DNA of 21,426 bases from an uncultured Vampirovibrio sp. (GTDB taxonomy: Bacteria; Cyanobacteriota; Vampirovibrionia; Gastranaerophilales; Gastranaerophilaceae): the NCBI GenBank assembly GCA_910577635.1, contig CAJTNR010000030.1, positions 1 through 21,426 on the forward strand, read 5' to 3'. Under the pieces are notes generated by a model, which had not been told where the DNA came from, made no database searches, and worked only from the letters and a program-made list of their open reading frames with translations. Both the position numbers and the translations under genes were made by a program. Positions 14,031 through 21,426 of this stretch are shown here, piece after piece. Within the stretch, counting starts at the first letter, position 1, and every line of letters starts with the position of its first letter.

Positions 14031-15312
14031 AATACACAATTTAATCATTATAATTTTTACACTTTTTGCTATGGCATCAAGTGCGTTTGGTTTTTCTTTC
14101 CGTAATATGACCTTGGATTTTATCCATATGTCAGATACACATATTACAGATAGTGAAGATACGAGTTACAAGGCGGTCGGCTCCTCTAAAGATCTTTTAG
14201 GGGATGCAATTAATCAAATCAATGATATTGAAGGGCTTGATTTTGTCCTTTTTACAGGTGATTTGGTTGATTATGCCACAAAAGAGAATTATTACAATTA
14301 TTATTATCTTTTAACTAAGCTTAAGTATCCTTCCTTAAACACATTTGGAAATCACGATTTTTGGGGTATGACAAAAGAAGAAGCTTTAGCTGAGGTTAAA
14401 AAGTACAATCCAAGTTATACTTTTTCAGATACCTACTATGCTTTTAGTCCTAAAACTGATTATAGAATTATAATTTTGGATGCTACAATTAAGGATAGAA
14501 AAACTTCTAATGGAGAACTTCCTCCTGAACAACTGGAGTTTTTGGATAATGAACTTGCGCAGGCTAAGGATAAAATTGTAGTCATTGCACTTCATCATCC
14601 TCCGGTTGAACCTTTTGTAGCAAGTGAGCATGCCCTATTGAATGCTAAGGAGTTTAATAATATTCTATTAAAGTACAAAAACCCGATTGTTGTATTGACG
14701 GGTCATTACCATGCTGCAAAAATAAGAAGAATTGGCAATATTATCTATGTTTCAACTCCTTCTATGGTAACTTACCCTATGGCATTTCGCCATATTAAAA
14801 TTGTTAACTTTAAAGATAGAGTACAGTTTGATTTTAACTTTATTCAGACGAGACTTGATGATGTGCTTGAAAAAAATCGTCAGAATGTCATCTCCTATGC
14901 TACTTTAGCAGGGAATGAAAAAGACAGGGAATTGTCTTTTGTTTATTACAAAAAGCATCCAAAAAGCATTCATTATAAGAAAAATAAAATTAAAAATGCT
15001 GCCAAGACTTCAAAAACAAGCAGCAGGGAAGTAAAAAAACTAACCAGTCCTAAAAAGGTAAAACAAAACAAAATTAAAGAGCCTAAGGTTAAAGAAAACA
15101 AGGTTAAACAGCCTAAGGTTAAAGAACCAAAAGTTAAAGAGCACAAGGTCAAAGAAATTAAGGTTAAAGAACCAAGGGTTAAAGAACCCAAGGTAAAAAA
15201 AGTCAGCACTAAAGAACCTAAATTGAAACAAAAAAGCCAAAAAGAACTAAGGGTAAAAAAAGAAAAAATAAAAAAAGTAAAAAAGCCTAAAACCAGCAAA
15301 GAAAGTAAATAA
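14020..15312 (+). CDS. Secreted metallophosphoesterase with lysine-rich KVKEP-repeat tail
   Basis: 430 residues. A signal peptide (about 1-24, ending SSAFG) is followed by a calcineurin-like phosphoesterase domain, about 33-270, with all metal motifs: MSDTHI (D39, H41), FTGDLVD (D81), FGNHDFW (N111, H112), LHHPP (H192) and TGHYHA (H229, H231). The active site should bind two metals and hydrolyse phosphomono- or diesters outside the cytoplasm. Residues about 310-430 are very basic and low in complexity, including nine five-residue units of the form KVKEP (351-395). That tail could bind acidic polymers such as nucleic acids, polyphosphate or anionic envelope glycans; this is inference. The start overlaps the GH77 stop by 11 bases, and the stop abuts the next ATG, so translation coupling is likely. 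Confidence 0.88.
   Translation: MNNRIHNLIIIIFTLFAMASSAFGFSFRNMTLDFIHMSDTHITDSEDTSYKAVGSSKDLLGDAINQINDIEGLDFVLFTGDLVDYATKENYYNYYYLLTKLKYPSLNTFGNHDFWGMTKEEALAEVKKYNPSYTFSDTYYAFSPKTDYRIIILDATIKDRKTSNGELPPEQLEFLDNELAQAKDKIVVIALHHPPVEPFVASEHALLNAKEFNNILLKYKNPIVVLTGHYHAAKIRRIGNIIYVSTPSMVTYPMAFRHIKIVNFKDRVQFDFNFIQTRLDDVLEKNRQNVISYATLAGNEKDRELSFVYYKKHPKSIHYKKNKIKNAAKTSKTSSREVKKLTSPKKVKQNKIKEPKVKENKVKQPKVKEPKVKEHKVKEIKVKEPRVKEPKVKKVSTKEPKLKQKSQKELRVKKEKIKKVKKPKTSKESK
15070..15204 (+). repeat. Nine in-frame 15-bp repeats coding KVKEP units
   Basis: Tandem degenerate 15-bp units (pattern AAGGTTAAAGAACCT) encode KIKEP, KVKEN, KVKQP, KVKEP, KVKEH, KVKEI, KVKEP, RVKEP and KVKKV. Codons differ between units (aag/aaa, gtt/gtc/gta, cct/cca/ccc), so the array is not a fresh slippage product. 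Protein-level selection for the pattern is likely. Repeat number may vary between strains. Confidence 0.8.
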
Positions 15313-16230
15313 ATGACCAATAAAGATGACTTTATAATAAAGTTTAGAGGAACAAGAGGGTCTTACCCTAGTCCTAAAAGTAATTATTTAAAATTTGGAG
15401 GAAACACTGCCTGTGTTGAGGTAAGACTTGGGAACCAGCTTGTAATATTGGATGCTGGTTCAGGAATAATTGATGTTGGAATTGATGAAATTAAAAATAA
15501 GATAATATCAAAAGACCCGCAGTCTCCTTATCAAACAACCATAATACTAAGTCATATCCACCAGGATCATATTCAGGGTTTGCAGTTCTATAGACCCTTG
15601 TTTATGAAGAATTCTATTGTTAATTTATTCGGACCTTCTTCAAGCAAGGAAGACTTAAAAGAAACCCTTCAAACAATTCTTTTTGATAAAGTTTTCCCGC
15701 TTGCGCTGGATGAGATTAGGAGTGATTTTAATATCGGGAATTTTTCACAGAATCAAACAATTGTTTTATCCCAGAATGGTGCTGTAAGGGTTTTTGACGA
15801 CAGTGAAAATATTAAAACCAAAGATGATGATATTATAATTACCTGCTATAAAACCCCTGCTCATCCTAAAAACGGGTGTTTGTGCATTCGAATTGAGTAT
15901 AAATCTAGGGTTTTAGTGTATGCTACTGATAAAGAAAGCTATATTGGCTTGGATAAAAGGTTTATAAGATTTGCTCATCAGTGTGATTGTTTAATCCACG
16001 ATGCACAATACACTCAAGAGGATTATATTAACCCGATTCAACCCAAACAGGGTTTTGGTCATTCAACTTTTGAAATGGCTATTGATACAGCGCATTGCGC
16101 TAAGGCAAAAAAGCTTTTCTTCTTCCATTATGACCCTGATTATGATGATAAAAAACTCCAGATGCTCGAAAAAGAATATGTTTCAGATAATGTATTTTTT
16201 GCTAAAGAAAACGATGAAATTACTATATAA
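15313..16230 (+). CDS. MBL-fold metallo-hydrolase (RNase Z/phosphodiesterase-like)
   Basis: 305 residues, no signal peptide, cytoplasmic. The N-terminal FRGTRGSYPSP...FGGNTACVEV (11-37) and LDAGSGI are typical of a bacterial MBL group that is often annotated as cyclic-nucleotide phosphodiesterase or RNase Z-like. Metal ligands: SHIHQDH (H81, H83, D85, H86), H184 in TPAHP, D206 in ATDKES, H250 in GFGHST and H272 in FFHYDPD. Residues 226-231 read CLIHDAQ, common in this group. It probably cleaves a phosphodiester; the substrate is unknown. The ATG directly follows the stop of the phosphoesterase gene, and the end overlaps the next gene by 17 bases. Its place in the operon hints at handling a product of the secreted phosphoesterase, but that is speculative. 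Confidence 0.85.
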   Translation: MTNKDDFIIKFRGTRGSYPSPKSNYLKFGGNTACVEVRLGNQLVILDAGSGIIDVGIDEIKNKIISKDPQSPYQTTIILSHIHQDHIQGLQFYRPLFMKNSIVNLFGPSSSKEDLKETLQTILFDKVFPLALDEIRSDFNIGNFSQNQTIVLSQNGAVRVFDDSENIKTKDDDIIITCYKTPAHPKNGCLCIRIEYKSRVLVYATDKESYIGLDKRFIRFAHQCDCLIHDAQYTQEDYINPIQPKQGFGHSTFEMAIDTAHCAKAKKLFFFHYDPDYDDKKLQMLEKEYVSDNVFFAKENDEITI

Positions 16231-16774
16231 ATTTCTTATAACAGTTTTTCTTTTTCTTTCTTTTTCTTCTGTTGGATTATGCGCTCTATCAGGATTTGAA
16301 GAAAACAGAATCGATGCTGTTAAAAACGCAAGAAATCATTCGAATTTAGGTAATATTTACTTCAATGAAAAAAACTATTATGGAGCATTAAGAGAATACC
16401 AAATTGCCTTTAATTTAACTTATGACCTTAATAGCAGCGCAACTTATTTGTACAACATTGCAAGAGCTTTTATTGCACTCGGGGATTATACGGGAGCTAA
16501 AAAAGCAATTCTTATGGCACTTGACAGGGACTGCATTAATATCACCTATTATCAAACACTGGTTGATTGCTACATTGCCCTTGGAATCGAGAAAAAAGAG
16601 TTGAATAAACACCTTTTTGATAATACCAATCCTTATAATAGAATTGTTGCAGGATTAATTTATCTTAAGTGCGGTTATCCAATGTATGCTAAAGTAATTT
16701 TTGATGAGTTTATCCTAAATAACCCTGATATGATAATAACTGAGGATATTAAAGCGATTCTTAGGACATTGTAA
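16214..16774 (+). CDS. Secreted tetratricopeptide-repeat protein
   Basis: 186 residues from the ATG at 16214. The frame stays open far upstream, to 16001, but that part overlaps the MBL gene, and the signal peptide (MKLLYKFLITVFLFLSFSSVG) marks the true start. There is no standard lipobox: the residue before Cys is Leu (VGLC), so signal peptidase I processing is more likely. TPR-like helical pairs follow: ARNHSNLGNIYFNEKNYYGALREYQIAF and YNIARAFIALGDYTGAKKAILMAL, then a third pair around YYQTLVDCYIALG. TPRs mediate protein contacts, so it may be an envelope partner of the secreted phosphoesterase from the same block. Its start overlaps the MBL gene by 17 bases; the ribosome site is weak. It is the last gene of the block. 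Confidence 0.8.
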   Translation: MKLLYKFLITVFLFLSFSSVGLCALSGFEENRIDAVKNARNHSNLGNIYFNEKNYYGALREYQIAFNLTYDLNSSATYLYNIARAFIALGDYTGAKKAILMALDRDCINITYYQTLVDCYIALGIEKKELNKHLFDNTNPYNRIVAGLIYLKCGYPMYAKVIFDEFILNNPDMIITEDIKAILRTL

Positions 16775-16803
16775 AAGTATAATATAAATAATATTTAACT
16801 CAG

Positions 16804-16848
16804 AAGCTAAAAACCAAGAAAAAATTTTCAAGAGACAGGTTTTTGCTT
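16804..16848 (+). terminator. Weak terminator-like stem-loop after the TPR gene
   Basis: AAGCTAAAAACC (16804-16815) pairs with GGTTTTTGCTT (16838-16848) apart from one bulged T, around a 22-nt loop. Only a short T run follows. It may end the GH77-to-TPR transcript before dnaE. Confidence 0.35.
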
Positions 16849-16976
16849 TAAAAAGACGCAAAGATAGTTAGAATGTTTTTTTATAGCATACTTTTACTGC
16901 AAAACTTATGTTTGTTATAAAATTTTAAGTTTATTTAAGCAGGATAACAATAATAATATCTCCATGACTATTTTAG

Positions 16977-16985
16977 TGATAAAAT
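16977..16985 (+). promoter_or_regulatory. Extended -10 promoter of dnaE, start predicted on the ATG
   Basis: TG-A-TAAAAT (TG at 16977-16978, hexamer 16980-16985) is an extended -10. Seven bases after its last base is 16992, the A of the dnaE ATG. No -35 is evident, as allowed for extended -10 promoters. No ribosome site is present between them, which agrees with a leaderless message. Confidence 0.55.
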
Positions 16986-16991
16986 TTTGTT

Positions 16992-19900
16992 ATGAAGTAT
17001 GTTCCTTTGCATATCCACACCGAATATTCACTATTAGACGGTGCTATAAGAATCCCTGATTTTTATAAGTTTGCAGCTAAAAATGATATGCCGGCAATTG
17101 CAATTACAGACCACGGGGTTATGTATGGCTGTGCTGATATGTTTATTGCAAAAAATGAAATGTTGTCTCATATGCTGGATGAATCCCAGCAGGAAGAAAA
17201 AAAGAAAATTGAAGCAGTAAAACCTATTATCGGCTGTGAGTTCTATATTTGCGAAGGGGATGTAATTGAAGATAGAAGCAAAAAAACAATGTATCATTTG
17301 GTTTTGCTGGCTAAAAACCAAAACGGATATCACAATTTATGCAAACTGGATTCAATTGCTACAACTAAAGCATATTATTACAAGCCAAGAATTAACCATG
17401 AGATATTAGAACAATATAAGGACGATTTAATCTGCCTGTCTGCCTGTATCCAGGGAGAAGTTGCAAGAAACTTTTTAGACGGACAAATTGAAAAAGCTAA
17501 AGAAGCTGCTAAGTATTACAAAAATTTGTTTGGTGATGATTATTATATAGAGCTTCAAGACCACGGATTAAAAGAACAAAAAGATTCAAATCCATTTTTG
17601 ATGGAAATTGCAAAAGAACTTGGAATTAAAACAGTAATCACTAACGACTCTCATTATTTGCGTGCTCAGGATGCTTCCTGGCATGATACTTTATTGTGCG
17701 AGCAAACTAAATCATCTAAATCCAATCCTAATCGCTTTAAGTTCTCAGTTAATGAGTTCTATGTAAAAACAGTTGAAGAATTAAGACAAGCTTTTTCCTG
17801 GATGGATGAAGCCTATTTTAACGATTGCATTAATACAACAGTTGAAATAGCAGATAAATGCAACTTTGAAATGGACAAACTGGAGTTTGGAAAAACCAAA
17901 GAATATCTGCCCAAATACCCTTGTCCTGATAATTTATCAGAAGAAGAATACTTTCACGAACTCTGCATTAAAGGTCTCAAAAAACGCTACGGAGACCCCA
18001 TTCCTGATTCAATTCTTGAGCGTTATGAATATGAAAAAGAAGTAATTTTAAACATGGGTTTTCCCGCCTACTTTCTTCTTACCTGGGATTTTATTAACTG
18101 GGCTAAGGAAAACAAGATTCCTGTAGGACCCGGGAGAGGCTCTGCTGCAGGATCCATTGTAGCCTATTCGCTTGGAATTACAGAACTCGACCCAATTTAC
18201 CACAAGCTTTTGTTTGAAAGATTCCTAAATCCTGAGCGTATTTCAATGCCTGATATAGATATTGATTTTTGCAAACGCCGCCGCGGTGAAGTAATTGATT
18301 ATGTTTCAAAAAAGTGGGGAGCAGATCATGTTTGTCAGATTATTACTTTTGGTACCTTGGCTGCAAAAGCAGCACTAAAAGCGGTTTGCAGGGTGTATGA
18401 TATTCCATTTTCTCAAGCAAATACCTGGGCAGGGTTTGTTCCTAATACTCCTGGAACAAAACTTAAAGAAGCACTATTGGAGGGAATGGAGTTAAAAAAA
18501 CTTTGTGATGAGAATGCGCAGGTTCAATCATTAGTTGATGAAGCTCTTCATATGGAAGGACTCAAAAACCAGACAGGAACTCACGCAGCCGGTGTTATCA
18601 TTGCTCCAAGGTCAATGGATGAAATTATTCCTGTAGCATTATCAAAAGAAAAAGCTTCCACAACCCAGTACCCAATGGCGGGGATTGAAAAAATCGGTCT
18701 TTTAAAAATGGATTTTCTGGGACTTGAAACTTTGACAATAATTCAAGATGCAATTGATTTAATTAAAGATAGAACCGGGGAAGATATTGATATTAATAGA
18801 ATCCCCCTTGATGATAAGCAAACTTTTGAGCTTTTATCCCGTGGTGATACAGATGCTGTGTTCCAATTGGAATCAGGCGGTATGAAAAAACTTGTAAAAC
18901 GCTTAAAACCAAGTGTATTTGAAGACATCGGCGCTCTTGTTGCGCTTTATCGGCCTGGACCTATTGAAGCTGGAATGATAGATGATTTTGTCGATAGAAA
19001 ACACGGAAGACAAAAAGTTGAATACGCTCACCCGCTGTTAGAAGGGATTCTTAAAGAAACATACGGGACAATTGTTTATCAAGAGCAGATTATGGCTATC
19101 TTTCAGACTCTTGCAGGATACACACTCGGCGGAGCTGATATGGTTCGTCGAATGATGGGTAAAAAGAAACTGCAGCAAATGGCAGAACAAAAAGAAATTT
19201 TTGTTGAGGGTGCAGCTAAAAACGATATGCCAAAAGAAGCTGCAATTAGTTTATTTGAGCAGATTGAAAGTTTTGCAAAGTATTGTTTTAATAAAGCCCA
19301 CTCCAGTGCTTATGCTTTTGTTGCCTATCAAACAGCTTATTTAAAAGCTCATTATCCGGTTGAATATATGTGTGCAATGCTAACTAGTGTTGCTGATAAT
19401 AAAGAAAAAACGCAAAGCTACATTCTTCAATGCCAAACACAGGGGATTGAGGTTTTGGCTCCTGATATTAATAAGTCTAATTCGCAGTTCACCCCTGATG
19501 GCAAGAATATTCGATTCGGGCTTGCTTCAATTAAGAATGTCGGTGAATCTGTAATTGAACATATTGAACTTGAGCGCAAAAATAAGCCTTTTGAAAGTTT
19601 TTATGATTTTTGCTCTCGTGTTGATTTTAAATGCTTGAATAAAAGAACATTAGAAAGCTTGATTAAAGCAGGGGCATTTTCTTGTATTGAAAAATCAAGA
19701 AAACAGCTTCTTGATAATCTTGACAATGTAATTGACTTTGTACAGCAGCAGCAAAAAGCAAAATCATCAGGACAGGTTAGTTTGTTTGCTTCTCTATCTG
19801 CTGATTCAGCACAGGATTTAAACATCCCGACATTCAAAATGCAGGGTAGCGACAAAGATGAGTTTTCAGATTCCCAAATCCAAATGTTTGAAAAAGAACT

Positions 19901-20516
19901 AATGGGAATATATGTTACAAGTCATCCTTTAGCTTCAATTAAAGATACACTCAAGTATATTACTACTCAAACTATAGCAGATATTATAGAGAATCCAAAA
20001 CCTGATTCAACAGTTACAATTTGCGGATTATTATCACAAATAAGCCAGAAGCCGACAAAAAAAGATCCTTCAAAGTTCATAAAAACAGGCACAATTGAAG
20101 ATTTGACAAGCAGGATTAATATTGTTGCTTTTCCTAAAACAGTTGAAAACTACGGAGCTTTAATCGAATCTGAACAAAAAGTAATTATCAAAGCTAAAGT
20201 CAATGTTCGAGACGAAGAAGTGAATCTCGCTATTAATGAAGTAAAACCAATTGAGAACGTTAATCTTGTTACAATTAAATATTTAGAAGATTTAGCAGCA
20301 GAGGAGAATATTCTATTAAAAGAACTTCTTGCAAAACACAAGGGTGAAAACCCTGTTGTGATTGATTTTTTAGCACCTGACGAGTTTGATAATCCAAAAA
20401 GATTCCAGCTTTTAACCAATAATCATTTGTGGATTAGTTTGAATGATGGATTAGAAAAAGAATTGAATGCTGCTTTTAAAGATAAAATGGAAGTTGAAAT
20501 CCAATCACTTGGCTAA
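16992..20516 (+). CDS. dnaE: DNA polymerase III alpha subunit
   Basis: 1174 residues, the main replicative polymerase. A PHP domain (1 to about 270) begins HIHTEYSLLDG (7-17) and carries TDHG (39-42), GCEFY (81-85), YHLVLLAK (101-108) and TNDSHY (217-222), so the usual metal ligands appear intact. The C-family polymerase core follows: VGPGRGSAAGS (378-388), catalytic PDIDIDFC (D421, D423), QTGTHAAGV, LKMDFLGLETLT (571-582; third aspartate D574), ALYRPGP (651-657), YQEQIM and FNKAHSSAYA (766-775). Near the C-terminus (about 1010-1100) is an OB-like fold (VTICGLLSQISQK...IEDLTSRINIVAFP). It belongs to the DnaE1 type, not PolC. No Shine-Dalgarno; see the promoter entry. It runs convergent with the zinc-ribbon gene, 20 bases away, with no clear terminator. 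Confidence 0.97.
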   Translation: MKYVPLHIHTEYSLLDGAIRIPDFYKFAAKNDMPAIAITDHGVMYGCADMFIAKNEMLSHMLDESQQEEKKKIEAVKPIIGCEFYICEGDVIEDRSKKTMYHLVLLAKNQNGYHNLCKLDSIATTKAYYYKPRINHEILEQYKDDLICLSACIQGEVARNFLDGQIEKAKEAAKYYKNLFGDDYYIELQDHGLKEQKDSNPFLMEIAKELGIKTVITNDSHYLRAQDASWHDTLLCEQTKSSKSNPNRFKFSVNEFYVKTVEELRQAFSWMDEAYFNDCINTTVEIADKCNFEMDKLEFGKTKEYLPKYPCPDNLSEEEYFHELCIKGLKKRYGDPIPDSILERYEYEKEVILNMGFPAYFLLTWDFINWAKENKIPVGPGRGSAAGSIVAYSLGITELDPIYHKLLFERFLNPERISMPDIDIDFCKRRRGEVIDYVSKKWGADHVCQIITFGTLAAKAALKAVCRVYDIPFSQANTWAGFVPNTPGTKLKEALLEGMELKKLCDENAQVQSLVDEALHMEGLKNQTGTHAAGVIIAPRSMDEIIPVALSKEKASTTQYPMAGIEKIGLLKMDFLGLETLTIIQDAIDLIKDRTGEDIDINRIPLDDKQTFELLSRGDTDAVFQLESGGMKKLVKRLKPSVFEDIGALVALYRPGPIEAGMIDDFVDRKHGRQKVEYAHPLLEGILKETYGTIVYQEQIMAIFQTLAGYTLGGADMVRRMMGKKKLQQMAEQKEIFVEGAAKNDMPKEAAISLFEQIESFAKYCFNKAHSSAYAFVAYQTAYLKAHYPVEYMCAMLTSVADNKEKTQSYILQCQTQGIEVLAPDINKSNSQFTPDGKNIRFGLASIKNVGESVIEHIELERKNKPFESFYDFCSRVDFKCLNKRTLESLIKAGAFSCIEKSRKQLLDNLDNVIDFVQQQQKAKSSGQVSLFASLSADSAQDLNIPTFKMQGSDKDEFSDSQIQMFEKELMGIYVTSHPLASIKDTLKYITTQTIADIIENPKPDSTVTICGLLSQISQKPTKKDPSKFIKTGTIEDLTSRINIVAFPKTVENYGALIESEQKVIIKAKVNVRDEEVNLAINEVKPIENVNLVTIKYLEDLAAEENILLKELLAKHKGENPVVIDFLAPDEFDNPKRFQLLTNNHLWISLNDGLEKELNAAFKDKMEVEIQSLG

Positions 20517-20536
20517 TATTGATATCAACAATAACT

Positions 20537-20926
20537 TTAACTCCAACAAGAAGCTGTAATCTGTTTTAGAATTTGATTCTCCTTATCAACCCACACCTGA
20601 GTGTCAAAATGATGCGTTTTATAGCTGTTTACTGCTTCTTTTAGATAAACTGCATATGATGCATCTATAAAATTGATTTTATCAAGTTTTTCAATGTAAT
20701 AATCACGCCCTCCGCAATTCGAACAGTATCTATCCTTAGGGATGATTTCTCCAAAGTGTAGTTTTGCTTCTCTTTTAATATCACAGCTTTTGCATCGAAT
20801 TATGTAGTAGTTTTTTTCTAAATACTCTCCGCAATCGGGACAGTATCCTTCTTGGGTGTTTGTAAGAGCGTTTTTATGGCTGCATTTAAATTTGTTTTTT
20901 AGTAATTTTAATAATATATTCTTCAT
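20537..20926 (-). CDS. Small zinc-ribbon protein, function unknown
   Basis: 129 residues. Two probable zinc sites: C15-x-H17 with CPDC (C29, C32), and CKSC (C45, C48) with CSNC (C68, C71). Between them is a beta-strand-rich segment (YYIIRCKSCDIKREAKLHFGEIIP), and a C-terminal region (about 75-129) has YYIEKLDKINFIDASYAVYLKEAV. The arrangement resembles rubredoxin-like knuckles or zinc ribbons that bind nucleic acid or protein, but no named family is recognised. There is no signal peptide, and the first 12 residues are a basic, hydrophobic helix. No ribosome site precedes the ATG; the upstream DNA is nearly pure A and T. It is convergent with dnaE and divergent from the ribbon-helix-helix gene. 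Confidence 0.75.
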   Translation of the reverse strand: MKNILLKLLKNKFKCSHKNALTNTQEGYCPDCGEYLEKNYYIIRCKSCDIKREAKLHFGEIIPKDRYCSNCGGRDYYIEKLDKINFIDASYAVYLKEAVNSYKTHHFDTQVWVDKENQILKQITASCWS

Positions 20927-21014
20927 AATATTTTTTTAATAAAAAATATTAATAATTCATTTTTTATTTTAATTTTTTAAGAATTGTAACAAAAAAATAA
21001 ATAAATTTTTTCTA

Positions 21015-21043
21015 TTTACGCAATAAAACATAAATGATATACT
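21015..21043 (+). promoter_or_regulatory. Strong extended -10 promoter of the ribbon-helix-helix gene
   Basis: -35 TTTACG (21015-21020), a 17-bp spacer and -10 TATACT (21038-21043) with TG at 21035-21036. The expected start is near 21050, giving a leader of about 50 nt that holds the AAGGAGAG ribosome site. The leader also contains AAACAAGTTCA (21072-21082), the same 11-mer as in the palindromic repeats near 1383 and 1888. Confidence 0.65.
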
Positions 21044-21099
21044 TTATATATATGTAAGCATCAATATAATTAAACAAGTTCACAAGGAGAGCGAAAAAA

Positions 21100-21288
21100 A
21101 TGGCAAGAGTATTAATTTCAATGCCAGAACAATTTTTATCACAGATTGATTCGGTGGCACAGGGGGAAAACAGGACAAGAAGCGAGCTGATTAGAGAAGC
21201 ACTAAGAACTTATATTAATCGATCGAAGCTTCGGGAAAACACATTTGCAAACAAAAATGCTGCAATTCTGGAGGCACTTTTGGATTAA
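21100..21288 (+). CDS. Ribbon-helix-helix (CopG/MetJ-type) DNA-binding protein
   Basis: 62 residues. A beta strand, ARVLISMP (2-9), is followed by helix EQFLSQIDSVAQ, a turn with ENRTRSELIREALRTYI (23-39) and a short C-terminal tail ending in EALLD. This is the standard RHH fold, in which strand residues from two subunits enter the DNA major groove. It has a strong AAGGAGAG ribosome site, its own promoter and an immediate terminator, so it is monocistronic. Many RHH proteins are antitoxins, but no toxin gene adjoins it, so a stand-alone, perhaps autoregulated, regulator is more likely. Its targets are unknown. Confidence 0.88.
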   Translation: MARVLISMPEQFLSQIDSVAQGENRTRSELIREALRTYINRSKLRENTFANKNAAILEALLD

Positions 21289-21324
21289 AGTTTAATTAAA
21301 ACACGAGAGATATTGTTAAAATTT

Positions 21325-21348
21325 AGACCGCTTGAGCGGTCTTTTTTT
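21325..21348 (+). terminator. Rho-independent terminator of the ribbon-helix-helix gene
   Basis: AGACCGCT-TG-AGCGGTCT is an 8-bp perfect inverted repeat followed by six more T bases. It lies 37 bases after the stop codon. Confidence 0.9.
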
Positions 21349-21369
21349 ATTTTTGGCTAAATATTATAC

Positions 21370-21401
21370 AAAAAAGAAAAGCCTTCTTTTTGAAGGCTTT
21401 T
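21370..21401 (-). terminator. Terminator for a minus-strand gene to the right of the window
   Basis: AAAAGCCTTC-TTTTT-GAAGGCTTTT is a perfect 10-bp stem. On the minus strand it is followed by a near-continuous T run, interrupted by one C (21370-21376). A convergent gene probably ends just beyond the right edge. Confidence 0.75.
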
Positions 21402-21426
21402 GAAAATCTATTAACTTGATTCTCGT

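Noticed and set aside
15070..15204. CRISPR-like or iteron array
   Set aside because: The 15-bp repeats have no spacers, stay in frame and encode a protein tail.
14973..15320. Long minus-strand frame of LTLGSL-type hydrophobic repeats
   Set aside because: It is the antisense reading of the KVKEP repeats; its periodicity follows from the coding strand.
16001..16213. N-terminal extension of the TPR protein
   Set aside because: This part overlaps the MBL-fold gene in another frame; the signal peptide beginning at 16214 marks the real start.
16214..16774. Lipoprotein assignment of the TPR protein
   Set aside because: The residue before the candidate cysteine is leucine, which does not fit a lipobox.
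20519..20528. TTGATATCAA palindrome between dnaE and the zinc-ribbon gene as a terminator
   Set aside because: The stem is short and AT-only with no T run; it is too weak to call.
21100..21288. Antitoxin of a toxin-antitoxin pair
   Set aside because: A terminator follows within 40 bases, and no small gene adjoins it in the same direction.

Overview
The window is AT-rich bacterial DNA with dense gene packing, short intergenic gaps and several genes that lack a Shine-Dalgarno sequence. The gene set fits an uncultured, gut-type non-photosynthetic cyanobacterial relative (Gastranaerophilales/Vampirovibrionia): a histidinol-phosphate aminotransferase fused to a HAD phosphatase, an atypical group-3-like sigma factor, a GH77-like glucanotransferase, a PHP-containing DnaE and small ribbon-helix-helix and zinc-ribbon proteins. 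This assignment is an inference from protein style, not a search result.

Layout. (a) 1-1500, minus strand: the 5' part of a Mu-type transposase running off the left edge, then a metallo-beta-lactamase-fold hydrolase that looks richer in GC by eye, then a palindromic intergenic element built from TTGCAC/GTGCAA boxes at 10-bp steps. (b) 1466-1976: a CAT-anticodon tRNA between two terminators, with a second, related stem-loop upstream of it. (c) 1990-6819, minus strand: a Cys/His-rich membrane peptide, hisB, the hisC-HAD fusion (its promoter sits so that transcription would begin at the start codon), a secreted carboxypeptidase-regulatory-like protein, a membrane-anchored LysM protein and a two-HTH regulator. 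(d) 6946-9824: pth on plus; then an XRE regulator, a short structured leader with a 37-codon ORF, a truncated secreted nuclease and a class I aminotransferase. (e) 9945-16774, plus strand: a 14-TM DHA2-type exporter, a sigma factor, and a four-gene block with overlapping or abutting ends (GH77 enzyme, secreted metallophosphoesterase with a KVKEP-repeat tail, MBL-fold hydrolase, secreted TPR protein). (f) 16992-21426: dnaE with an extended -10 promoter exactly seven bases ahead of its ATG, a convergent zinc-ribbon protein, and a solitary ribbon-helix-helix regulator with its own promoter and terminator.

How the parts may work together. hisC-HAD and hisB overlap and together could supply three histidine steps (dehydratase, aminotransferase and, by inference, histidinol-phosphate phosphatase). 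The GH77/phosphoesterase/MBL/TPR block appears to be one translation-coupled unit mixing cytoplasmic and exported proteins; its joint role is unknown. The most notable recurring signal is promoter placement: hisC, dnaE and possibly the HTH gene at 6819 look leaderless or nearly so, and the MBL gene at 1221 would have a leader of about 11 nt. I did not find a convincing new defence or mobile system; the best candidates for something undescribed are the phased palindromic element, the KVKEP-tailed phosphoesterase operon, the divergent GH77 active site and the structured micro-ORF next to the XRE repressor.
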